A stretch of DNA of 64,000 nucleotides, taken from NCBI GenBank assembly GCA_905221605.1, contig CAJNDS010000146.1:1-64000 (forward strand). Direction: 5' to 3'. The notes under the pieces are model-generated. The model was not told where the DNA came from. It did no database searches and saw nothing but the letters and a program-made list of their open reading frames with translations. The translations under genes and the position numbers were made by a program. Below are positions 18,097 through 26,690 of the stretch, in pieces. This DNA is from Symbiodinium natans. Lineage: Eukaryota > Sar > Dinophyceae > Suessiales > Symbiodiniaceae. Each line of letters starts with the position of its first letter. The first letter of the stretch is position 1.

Positions 18097-20925
18097 TCAA
18101 ATGCTAAAGTCGCTGTGCATTGATGACCTTCGGCCAAAAACTGGGAGTCGGCTGGCTCCGTCTAACTCCGAGTCACTGGCAAACATCTTATGCAGCAATG
18201 GAAGGTAACCGTCAAAGTGCTGACGCATTTGGTCGCCGCTTGCCGTGGAGTAGAGGCTGTAGCTAGGGAAGTATTTCTCAATGTTGGTACTGGCAAGCTT
18301 CCTTGGATGACTTCTGAACCCTCCCAAAAGGTTTAACTTTTAGACTCCTTACTGTGGTTTCTACAATGCACAAAAAAGTTAAAGTCCTAACCCTAAACCC
18401 TGAACCCTGAACCCTGAACCCTGAACCCTGAACCCTAAACCCTAAACCCTAAACCCTAAACCCTAAACCCTAAACCCTAAACCCTAAACCCTAAACCCTA
18501 AACGACCCTAAACCCTAAACCCTAAACCCTAAACCCTAAACCTAAACCCTAAACCCTAAACCCTAAACCCTAAACCCAAGCTTCAGCATTCCATCAGCCC
18601 ACAAGGAAGAGTGCCGGTCTCCATCTCCTTGGAAGCGCAGGGGCTCACGGCCATCGCATTCCACAAAGGGGGGGGGTGCCCTTTTTAGGGGTTGGCTACC
18701 TTCCTAGGGGCTGAACCCTGAACCCTGAACCCTGAACCCTAAACCCTAAACCCTAAACCCTAAACCCTATTCTAGGGGAGGACACCCTACATCTACCCGA
18801 AACCCCATAAAGGCAACACACGTGGGCTACCACAGAGTACTGGAGCTGGTCCAAGCCGCGTTTCATGGCCAGGAGCCTCCCAGCAGTATACACAAGAGGG
18901 CTTAACCCTAAACCCTAAACCCTAAACCCTAAACCCTAAACCCTAAAACCTAAGCCCTAAGCCCTAAGCCCTAAGCCCTAAGCCCTAAACCCTAAACCCT
19001 AAACCCTAAACCCTAAAACAACAGGCGGCGCTCTGAGAAGAATGCTTATTTTGACTAGTGTTTGGTGTTTAGTGTCTAGTGTTTAACACATGGCAAGGAG
19101 CCTCCAGTAGATACCCAAGAGGGCATCCCGGATTTTCTGCCGGTCGCAGGTCACATGTCCCAGGTGGCGGCGGCTACAGCAGGTGAAACAGCCCCCAAGC
19201 CTAAGATGGCGCTTCAAACCATCTTAGGGCTTAGGAATTAGGGTTGAGAGTTTAGGGTTTAGGGTATAGGGTCCAGGGTCTGGGGATTAGAGTGCCCTTT
19301 TAGGTCTACAGAGGCTTATCCGGGGAACCAAAACCCTACAAGGGAATATGGGCCTACTCTGGGTCCTCGCCATCTGAAACATATTCTTGAGCATGATGTT
19401 CTCAAAAACAAAAAAAGAAAGTTGTGAAATGTCCCAATGGCCGACCTAGAAGCACATGAAGGACCGCATGATCCAAGATGGCATTGTCGAAATCCTGGGC
19501 AGTTCGCAGGCCCTGGCCATCACAGACGTATGTGGTTCGCGCCTGGGTGCGGTGTCAAGGGTTTCGGGCTTAGGGTTTAGGGTTTAGGGATAAACCCTAA
19601 ACCCTAACCCCTAACCCTAAACCCCAAACCCTGCACCCTAAACCCCCAAGAAACTCATGAACAAAGAGCCTAGGCTCCCCGCAACTGGTGATGGATCCCG
19701 TCTTGTAGCTCAACAGCTCAAGCCGACACCATCCCCTGGACCCGTAGCTCTCCAAGTTGAGCTCCTTATGAGGGTTTTGAGGGGGTTTAGGGTTTAGGGT
19801 TTAGGGTTTAGGGTTCAGGGTTTAGGGTTTAGGGTTTAGGGGAATGGGGGTTTAGGGTTAGGGTGTAGGGTTTATGGGTTTAGGCGTTTAGGGGTTGAGG
19901 GTTCATGAGAAGACAAGGGTTTCACGTGTGTTGGGGGCTTCTTGTCATAAACAGGCTAGAGGGTTAAGGGTTACCTACTCAAAATCCCAAACCCCAAACC
20001 CCAAAACCCAAAACCCCAAACCCTAAACCCTAAACCCTAAACCCTAAGCCCTAAACCCTAAACCCTAAACCCTCAACCCTCAACCCTAAACCCTAAGCCA
20101 GGCTCCATTCCGGTGTCTGCATGGTCACAGTTTGGAGCGACAGTCACCAGCACTGAGCACAAAGAAGCGTAGACAGACAACGAGTTGACCGCCGCCTGTT
20201 TAGGGTTTAGGGTTTAGGGTTTAGGGTTTAGGGTTTAGGGTTTAGGGTTTAGGGTTTAGGGTTTTGGGTTTTGGGTTTTGGGTTTAGGGTTTAGGGCTTA
20301 GGGCTTAGGGTTTAGGGTTTAGGGGAAAGCCGCCTGCTGCTGGAAGGCATTCCTCTGCGGAATTGACGTGTAGTCCACCCAGATGTAGCCGCAAGAAATG
20401 CCTATACTGAACTTGGATACCCCAGCAAAAATGATGATTTTTGCTGTTTCTTAGGAATTAGAGTGCCCAAAAATGAAAAATGATTTCCAAGTAAACCCTA
20501 AACCCTAAACCCTAAACCCTAAACCCTAAACCCTAAGATGCCCCTGTCTTGAAGCCCGTCGATCGCCACAACCATGGCTTTGTATTGCACCTGGGCGACC
20601 AACACCCTAAACCCTAAACCCTAAACCCCAAACCCTAAACCCTGACTCCTGCAGCCCCTCAAGCAAAAAGAAATCCGCAAGACTGATCTCTCATTGCTAG
20701 AAAGACCACTGCAATCCCTGAACTGAAAACAAGAAAAGTCTAAGGGTTTAGGGTTTAGGGTTTAGGGTTTAGGGTTTAGGGTTTAGGGTTTAGGGTTTAG
20801 GGTTTAGGTTCAGCCAAAACCCTCAACGCCCACTTCTTGCGCTCCTGTGGCACACCGTCCGGATCCGGATGGTCGAAGCCCGCCCACTGATGGCTCACAA
20901 AAACCACACCCGACGACTCAGACGC
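18097..20925 (-). CDS. Ten-exon gene: VSHQW / WVDYTSIPQ / GWCRLE / FTCC family protein (HET/TIR-like, function unknown)
   Basis: Exons (minus): 20854-20925, 20542-20590, 20334-20401, 20106-20195, ~19678-19764, 19454-19542, 19102-19200, 18831-18876, 18585-~18663 and 18097-18301 (stop TGA). Motifs in order: VVFVSHQWAGFDHPDPDG, VQYKAMVVAIDGLQDRG, YIWVDYTSIPQ, AVNSLSVYAS, CDHADTG, SYGSRGWCRLE, CDGQGL, GCFTCCSRRHLGH, then a serine-rich C-terminus. I recall this motif series from dinoflagellate proteins of unknown role; WVDYTSIPQ...Q...VYAS parallels the WIDALCINQ block of fungal HET domains (inference). Joins 1-2, 2-3, 3-4, 4-5, 6-7, 7-8 and 9-10 are exactly in frame. Donors are GT, GC, GC, GA, GC, GC and GA, with direct repeats GTGC, GCAT, CAGGCGGC, GAGC, GCTT, GCTCCT and GAAGCTTG. 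Joins 5-6 and 8-9 are less certain. A 5' exon ending ...MLGPRD (3' end 21055) may precede the first. Confidence 0.78.
18664..18830 (-). mobile_element. Family F introner with telomeric insert (intron 8 of the VSHQW gene)
   Basis: In gene sense the intron begins GTGGTAGCCCACG (like the CTTGGTAGCCCA end of other copies) and contains AAAAAGGGCACCC near its 3' end, with telomeric repeats between. TGTGG occurs at both exon edges, so precise removal would join YSV to ECDGREPLR in frame. The 3' edge lacks AG, so splicing here is doubtful. Confidence 0.55.
19289..19372. mobile_element. Diverged family F element
   Basis: GAGTGCCCTTTTAGG ... CTTATCCGGGGAACC ... AAGGGAATATGGGCCTACTC follows the family F order. 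It lies inside intron 6 of the VSHQW gene. Confidence 0.55.
20191..20336. repeat. Telomeric array bounded by an 8-bp direct repeat (intron 3 of the VSHQW gene)
   Basis: GCCGCCTG at 20191-20198 and again at 20329-20336 brackets a TTTAGGG array (with TTTTGGG and CTTAGGG variants, ending GGGGAAA). Read on minus, the exon runs ...CAGCAGCAG, the intron starts GCGGC (GC donor) and ends AACAG, and the next exon resumes GCGGCGG. Removal joins RNAFQQQ to AAVNSLS in frame. The intron is thus essentially a telomeric-repeat insertion with a target-site duplication. Confidence 0.85.
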
Positions 20926-21194
20926 CTGAGACAAATTTGTACGGTTTCGGATGGCTCTGAATAACCTTTAGGGTTTAGGGTTTAAGGTTTAGGGTTTAGG
21001 GTTTAGGGTTCTTCAATACATTCCTCTTAAACCCAAGAAGAGATGACATGAAGCGTCCCGGGGGCCGAGCATTTGCTGAATGAAGGCTTTGGGGATTTAG
21101 GGTTTAGGGTTTAGGGTTTGGGGATTTAGGGTTTAGGGTTTTGACATGATTCTGCCAGACAGGTTGAGGGTTGAGGCTTCAGGGCTTAGGGTTT

Positions 21195-22604
21195 GAGTCT
21201 GCTGGGGATCGTCGAGGCTACCGTTGAATATGCTGCTGCATATGTTCAACTTCTGCGCCTTTGTCCTCGTGGCGAGTTTTTCCTTCGACCTACCAAGGTC
21301 TCTGGCCCCTAGGCCCTAAAACGCTAAACCCTAAAGCCTGAAACCCCTAGAACCTTTGAACCCCTAAACCCCTAAACCCGAACACCCTAAATGCCCCAAC
21401 CCCCATCCCCGAAAACCCTCAACCCAAAATCCTAAACCCGAAAACCTAAGCCCCGAAAACCCTAAACCCTAAACCCTACACCCTAAACCCTCACTGGCAC
21501 CTCCAGGGCTTCCTCCGGGAGGTCGAAACAACGAAGCTTCCCAGCTTCGCGCGCGGCCTCGTGACGTACCTTGGGTTTGGGGTTTAGGGTTTAGGGTTTA
21601 GGGTTTGGGGTTTGGGGTTTGGGGTTTGGGGTTTAGGGCTTGCGGAAACTCTCAAATCCATTGCAAAGTGCATAGGGAGTCGTCCGGGAGGTAGTCGCTA
21701 CCCAGCTTCACAGATCGGATTGCTGAGACTTCTGATCGAATCTCACACCCCTGAACCCTAAACGCCCTTGTGCCCAATCCGAAAAAGAAATATAAGCGAA
21801 ACCCCTAAACCCCTAAACCCCTAAACCTTAATCCCTAAACCCTAAAAACCCAATCGCGAAATGAAACATAACCCTAAGGGTCCATGTACCTTATTCTTAT
21901 ATACTTGGGCAACAAAGTCCCCATGTAGGAGGTACAATATTTAAGGCCCAAGTATTCACTATTTAGTAAGGTACATGGACCCTTAGGGTATCAACCTTAA
22001 ACCCCAAACCCCAAACCCCAAACCCCAAACCCCAAACCCCAAACCCCAAACCCCAAACCCCAAACCCCAAACCCTAAACCCTAAACCAGGGCTTAACTGA
22101 GACCCACTTTTGGTATGGACCCTTAGGGTAAGCTAAAGGCCGACCAAGAACCAGCCGGCCCATGTGCAAGAAGTCTGACAGCTCCACGAGGTACCTTGAT
22201 TATATGGCCACTCTGGGAGGGTGTAGGGTTTAGGGTTTAGGGTTTAGGGTTTAGGGTTTAGGGTTTAGGGTTCAGGGTTCAGGGTTTAGGGTTAGGGTTT
22301 GGGGTTTAGTGTTTGGTGTTTAACCTTAGGGAAGCTTAGGGAGCCTTAGGGAGTAGTGGGATTAGGGAACCGCGGGTTACATACCCCCCCTTGGGCCCCC
22401 TCCCTTCTGAACCCGCGGCGTGTCTTTCACCAGTTCTCAGGGATCAACCTTAAGGCGGCCTTTAGGGTTTAGGGTTTAGGGTTTAGGGTTTAGGGTTTGG
22501 GGTTCAGGGCCTATGGCTGAACGACATGCGAATTCCCATTCCTGGTGGGTCCGAGGCCAGACTTTTGGTTTTGGAACAGTAGCCAGTCGATGGCGACATC
22601 TTGG
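21195..22604 (-). CDS. Series of putative minus-strand exons
   Basis: Islands reading well on minus: 22520-22604 (DVAIDWLLFQNQKSGLG), 22142-22202 (YLVELSDFLHMGRLVLG, acceptor AATCAAG|G), 21680-21745 (KLGSDYLPDDSLCTLQW), 21495-21568 (VRHEAAREAGKLRCFDLP, acceptor CCCAAG|G) and 21195-21300, which is open on both strands. They lie between the VSHQW gene and the chain at 23330-24290, all on the same strand, and could belong to either. Telomeric arrays and family D/H elements fill the gaps. No family recognised. Confidence 0.4.
21872..21988. mobile_element. Family D palindromic element, complete
   Basis: Near-perfect arms CCCTAAGGGTCCATGTACCT and GGTACATGGACCCTTAGGG enclose CTTGGGC-type inner repeats. 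Other copies at 22799-22986, 45689-45755 and 53632-53749. Confidence 0.85.
22001..22085. repeat. CCCCAAA variant array
   Basis: Eleven or so perfect CCCCAAA units, then CCCTAAA. It starts 12 bp after family D element 21872-21988. Confidence 0.92.
22322..22420. mobile_element. Family H element
   Basis: GGGAGTAGTGGGATTAGGGA and TTACATACCCCCCCTTG match the interior of the copy at 12216-12322; the ends are eroded. Confidence 0.6.
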
Positions 22605-22798
22605 GTTTAGGGTTTGGGGTTGAGGGGTTAGGGCCTAATTGCTCAGTCTGCCCTCTACGGATCTGTGTTTTTTTGACTCTTTCCTTCATCACGCGTTCTT
22701 GTTGCGTTCAGCGAATACGTTTTCGTGACCAAAAACTTTGCGCCTCAATCAGAAGCCCCAAGCCCCCTTTATAAACCTAACTTTACAAATTTCTGTCA

Positions 22799-22986
22799 CC
22801 CTAAGGGTCCATGTACCTAATACAGTACCTCCTATGTAGGGACTTTGGGGCCCAAGTATACAACAACCCTACTTTGGAGTAGACCCTGAAAAAAGTATAC
22901 TTTTAAGGTATAAGTAGCTCTAGTAGGAACCCAGAAACAAAGTATAGTACTCCAAAACCCAGATAAGGCACATGGGCTTTTAGGGT
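22799..22986. mobile_element. Family D element, interrupted
   Basis: Left arm CCCTAAGGGTCCATGTACCT at 22799 and a degenerate right arm (AGGCACATGGGCTTTTAGGG) at 22967, with CCTCCTATGTAGGGACTTTG between. Confidence 0.65.
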
Positions 22987-23042
22987 TTAGAGTTTAGGTT
23001 TCCAGTGTACTATCAAGTATATCTCCAGGCCCTGTATAGATT

Positions 23043-23163
23043 CTAAGGGTCGTTACATGGGCCCTTAGTATGGTCCCTTACTCCCTCTTAGGGTTCTGCA
23101 GCACGGGCCCTCGGGTTGTACACGGTAGAAAAGGGGTATAGATGGGGTCCCCGTTAAAGGGCT
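23043..23163. mobile_element. Family B element
   Basis: Left arm CTAAGGGTCGTTACATGGGC, interior TACTCCCTCTTAGGGTTC and GGGGTATAGATGGGGTCCCC; right arm truncated. Confidence 0.6.
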
Positions 23164-23329
23164 AACCCTGAACACTGAACCCTTAACCCAAAACCCTAAA
23201 AACCCTAAACATTCCTTAAAAACCCTAAAGCCCTAAAGCCCTAGACCCGAAACCCTAAACCCTAAACCCCAACCTTAAACCCTAACCCTGAGCCCTAAAC
23301 CCTAAAACCCCTAAACCCTTCTTGGACAC

Positions 23330-24290
23330 CTGACAAGGACTCCAGAGTGCCGAGACACATCGGGAACTGAAATGAATTCAAGTTGTTCACAGCGCTGCGG
23401 ATGGTTGCCATTTTCTGATCCTTGGTAGCCCAGTAACCATCTCACAACAAGGGTTTAAGGGGTTTAGGGTTTAGGGTTTAGGGCAATAAGGGCACCCTTT
23501 TTGGGCTTGGTTACTTCATAAGGGAACCCTGAACCCCCCCCCCCCAAAAAAAAAAAAACTGTCCCACTGGGCTACAAAAAAAAACAAAAAGGAAAAACTG
23601 TCCCACTGGGCTACCAAGGATCCGACAGGTGCTCGGCAACCTGTTGCAGCGCCCTCGCGTGCCGGCGCAAGGCGTGGATGATGTTGAACCTTCATGTCTT
23701 CCCCTACAGGGTGGGGCCCCCTTACTATACTAACTGTAGTTAAGGGACTTATAATCTAACTTAGGGTCCTTATAACCCAATTTAGGGCCCTTATAACTCT
23801 ACTTATAACTAGGGGGCCCCACCCTGTACCCAGAGACTCCAAAAACCCCTTAATTTAAGGGATATCCCTTCAATCATGATAGGAACCCTAGTATGATTTA
23901 ATTTAGGGTGTATTCCTGAATTAAGGGGTTTTGGAGTCTCTGGGTAGGGTTTAGGGTTTAGGCCTCAGGGTTTAGGGTTTAGGGCTAAGGATTCAGCATA
24001 GGGAGGGGGAGTAGTAGGGAAACCCATGATCATGTTGCGCAAGACTGGCTCAAGGGCCATACTACAGGGGCCTTCATGACTAGAAGAGGGTTTTTGGGGG
24101 GAACTTCTAGTATACGTACAATCGGACCAGAAGGGAATACTATTAGTATGTATTCCGACCCGATAGCCCTAAACCCTAAACCCTAAACCCTAAGAGAAGC
24201 CACCATACATAGTTTTCGAGTCTGCTTGATAAGCCAGGGGGTGGTTCAGCCCTCGCAGTTTGTAAGCGCTGTGCCGGAGGTCGGCGAAAG
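23330..24290 (-). CDS. Three-exon minus-strand chain, function unknown
   Basis: Exons ~24209-24290 (FADLRHSAYKLRGLNHPLAY), 23623-23689 (NIIHALRRHARALQQVAE) and 23330-23420 (DQKMATIRSAVNNLNSFQ). Both joins are in frame: the first uses a GT donor and AG|G acceptor (…SKTM|FNIIH…), the second a GA donor with GATC repeated at both edges (…EHLS|DQKMA…). Intron 1 holds the nested palindromes at 23706-23945 and intron 2 is a family F introner. The third exon ends in GT phase 1, which would fit the island at 22520-22604 (…SLS|DVAID…) if an AG|A acceptor is allowed. The chain looks like the middle of a larger helical protein; no family recognised. Confidence 0.62.
23421..23622 (-). mobile_element. Family F introner (intron of the 23.3-24.3 kb gene)
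   Basis: In gene sense it runs GATCCTTGGTAGCCCAGTGG ... GGTTACTGGGCTACCAAG and then GATC again. Terminal inverted repeats CTTGGTAGCCCAGT/ACTGGGCTACCAAG are flanked by the 4-bp direct repeat GATC. A second copy of the GTCCCACTGGGCTAC end, a C/A run and a short telomeric run are inside. Confidence 0.85.
23706..23945. mobile_element. Two abutting palindromic elements
   Basis: 23706-23827 has arms ACAGGGTGGGGCCCCC and GGGGGCCCCACCCTGT. 23828-23945 begins at the next base, with arms ACCCAGAGACTCCAAAA and TTTTGGAGTCTCTGGGT. Both interiors carry spaced TTATAA/TTAAGGG inverted words. They form the bulk of an intron in the 23.3-24.3 kb gene. Confidence 0.85.
24000..24180. mobile_element. Low-copy dispersed element (GGAGTAGTAGGGAAACCCAT)
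   Basis: GTAGTAGGGAAACCCATGA and AAGAGGGTT also occur in order at 55448-55490. The second half contains imperfect GGAATACTATTAGTATGTAT. Ends not defined. Confidence 0.45.
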
Positions 24291-24771
24291 CTGCTACTAC
24301 TACTTGCTTAATTCAGACCACCCCTAAATAAATTCGTCCTTATAAGGGTAATTTCGGGATTATTAGAACCTTCCTTATAGCTAAGGGTAAGAATGGGGAC
24401 TGTTATTCTTTTTTTGAGGGGTTCTTAGGCAAAAAAGGTAGAAACAAGGAACCCTGAACTCTAAACCCTAAACCCTAAACCCTAAACCCTAAACCCTAAA
24501 CCCTAAAGCCCAAGGGGCCCAAGAAGCGCGCCGAGCAAGGCGGTGAGTGGCAGCACCACTAGCAGCTGCCTCACGTGAAGGGTTTAGGGTTTAGGGTTTA
24601 GGGCTTAGGGCTTAGGGTTTAGGGCTTAGGGCTTAGGGTTTAGGGTTTAGGGTTTAGGGTTGAGGGTTTAGGGCTTAGGGCTTAGGGCTTAGGGCTTAGG
24701 GTTTAGGGTTTAGGGTTCAGGGTTTATTCGATGTAATTAGCCATCGTTCAGGTTCAAGTGCGGGGGCGCAG

Positions 24772-25114
24772 ATTAACAAAGATTACGGTAATATTTTTAG
24801 AAGTCGCAGTTACGGGTCTCGTTTTATTTCAGGTCAGTCACCAGAAGATACAGAGGGACTAATTTAAGAATACGAAAAGCCGGAGACCCTGTAAGTATGT
24901 TTGATAAAGGTAGTATCACATTAAATAAAGGAACATTAGACCCCTTACAAAATCATTCATATCAAGACATAGGCAGATTCTTAACAAAGCAGGGAATTTA
25001 CCCATAGCACAGGAGGAATTCGCGGAGCAATTAGCACATGCCGATGAAATCGGCATGAGCTGAATTCGCAAAGCAATTAGCGTAACCGCTGAATTCTTAC
25101 AACAGTTTGATTAA
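24772..25114 (+). pseudogene. Virus-like island: degraded gene upstream of the capsid remnant
   Basis: Readable pieces in shifting frames: RSRSYGSRFISGQSP, then TNLRIRKAGDPVSMFDKG and SITLNKGTLDPLQNHSYQ, then IAQEEFAEQLAHADEIG and TAEFLQQFD followed by TAA at 25112-25114. At least two frame changes and one internal stop separate them. GAATTCGC-GAGCAATTAGC is repeated near the end. I do not recognise the protein; its position just upstream of a capsid-like gene suggests a virion or packaging-associated product. AT-rich composition contrasts with both flanks. Confidence 0.5.
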
Positions 25115-25128
25115 TTAATCTTAATTAT

Positions 25129-25326
25129 ATGAATAATGTTTCATAATAAAGCAACAACATATGCACCCATGGAGAAAAACCGAAAGAGAAGATTTTTAAA
25201 CAAAATGCTTCTGAATAAATACGGAAACTAGTAGATGATGATGAAGGAAATAATATAGTCAAAGAAGTTAAGAAGAAAGGCAAGAAACATGAAACTATTA
25301 AGGTTAAGTTTAATTTATTTGATTAA
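25129..25326 (+). pseudogene. Virus-like island: small basic protein remnant
   Basis: Starts near ATG 25129 and ends FNLFD-TAA at 25324-25326. The 3' part reads IRKLVDDDEGNNIVKEVK then KKGKKHETIKVKFNLFD. The 5' part contains frame changes and stops. It lies 15 bp after one gene and 34 bp before the next, a viral-style compact layout. Function unknown. Confidence 0.45.
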
Positions 25327-25360
25327 ATATAAAAATAACTTCTACTTTTGATTATATATT

Positions 25361-25889
25361 ATGGAAACATTCACACCAGAGGATATACTCATTGATAATT
25401 TAAGCTTTAAATTGAATAAAGGTTCAAGTCATGTAACAGACCGCCGAAGTGTTACATTTTGGCCTTCAGGTTCAAATATCTATAAACCATCAAGCGGTAA
25501 CCGTGTATTAAAATTTACTTTAAACGGTGAAGATAACACATGGTTAGACCCACAAAGTGTAAGAATATTTTTACTTTAAATAATGAAGATGGAACTACCT
25601 TTAGAAAATTACGCCCCTTGTCATCACCGTATTCCTTTTTTCAGAAGAATGCGAATTATTGCAGGTAGTCAGGTTGTTGAAGATTTCGACAGTTATAACC
25701 GCGTTCATCATATTTTTTTCTAAACTGATGTCATCAGGAGCAAGACGAGATGAAGCAAATGAAGGTTTCGGATATAGATATGATGATGAACTTTTAACAT
25801 TGGTAAATAACAGTGGTAGCACAGCATTAACTTATGAAGTCAATGCTGAAAATTGCCAAGGCTTTCATAACGAAATGACTCGGATTTAA
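25361..25889 (+). pseudogene. Virus-like island: major-capsid-protein-like remnant (N-terminal part)
   Basis: From ATG 25361: METFTPEDILIDNLSFKL, then SHVTDRRSVTFWPSGSNI and NTWLDPQSVRI. Further pieces in other frames include LRPLSSPYSFF, RRMRIIAGSQVVEDFDSY and RRDEANEGFGYRYDDE, followed by loss of frame and the end of the island. The series DRRSVTF.P.GSNIY / WLDP.SVR / SFFRRMRI..G..VED.D.YNR is what I recall from capsid proteins of small aquatic dsDNA viruses of the polinton-like/double-jelly-roll kind (memory, not searched). Frame changes at ~25572, ~25642 and ~25723 all fall in T-runs, so decay and base-calling error are both possible. The remnant covers only the first part of such a protein. 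Confidence 0.6.
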
Positions 25890-25920
25890 GCCATTATGTG
25901 GTTTATTTTCTCAATTCCAA

Positions 25921-26690
25921 TACTTAGGGTTTAGAATTTAGGGTTTAGGCTTTAGGCTTGAGCCCTCTGAACCAACCCCCCCCCCCCCCCCCCCAGCTTC
26001 ACCCCATAATTACTTTGCTTTTTCAGGATCATCGAGCCGAAGTAATGCTTTTTAGGGGGAACCTAGGGGGGATAGTAAAGAGGGGGGTTAGTAGGGGGAC
26101 CTAAACCCTAAACCCTAAACCCTAAACCCTAAACCCTAAACCCTAAACCCTAAACCCTAAACCCTAAACCCTAAACCCTAAACCCTCCCACATTCGAGAA
26201 GATTCCTGGCCTCCAGAAATCCTCCGAGACAATCGGCCATCCCTCCAGCGGCGCCACCTTTCGCAGAGTTTAGGGTTTGGGATTTGGGGTTTAGGGTTTG
26301 GGGCTTCCCCCTGGAAGGATCTCTGAAGGGGGTTTGGTGGAATCCAGAAAGAAGATACCCCCAATTTGGTACTAAACGTAAATCCTAAACCCTGGAGGGG
26401 AGCCAGCTGGTCAGATTCAAGACTTCCAGGATCCAGGGGGTTTAGGGTTTAGGGTTTAGGGTTCAGGGTTTAGGGTTTAGGGTAACTCTGACCCTAAATC
26501 CTAAGCCCTAAGCCCTAAAGGGTTTCAGGTTTAGAAATCTCCCTGCGCAGGACCCTGAAAGGGGACTAAACAGGAACTTTATTAACCTACTTCCCTACTA
26601 AACCCGAACCCCCTAAACCCCTAAGCCCTAAACCCGAACCCCCCAAACCCCCAAAATCTAAACCCAAATCCCTGAAGAACCAGTGAAGCT
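25921..26690. other. Arrays and islands; no gene
   Basis: Short TTTAGGG runs, a C-run (25977-25994), a twelve-unit CCCTAAA array (26102-26187), an island at 26190-26270 open on minus, and degenerate arrays. Nothing recognised. Confidence 0.4.

Noticed and set aside
20651-20720. Island reading DCSGLSSNERSVLRISF as an exon of the VSHQW gene
   Set aside because: The flanking exons (20854-20925 and 20542-20590) join exactly without it and match the family spacing (HPDPDG-VQY), so it is intron sequence.
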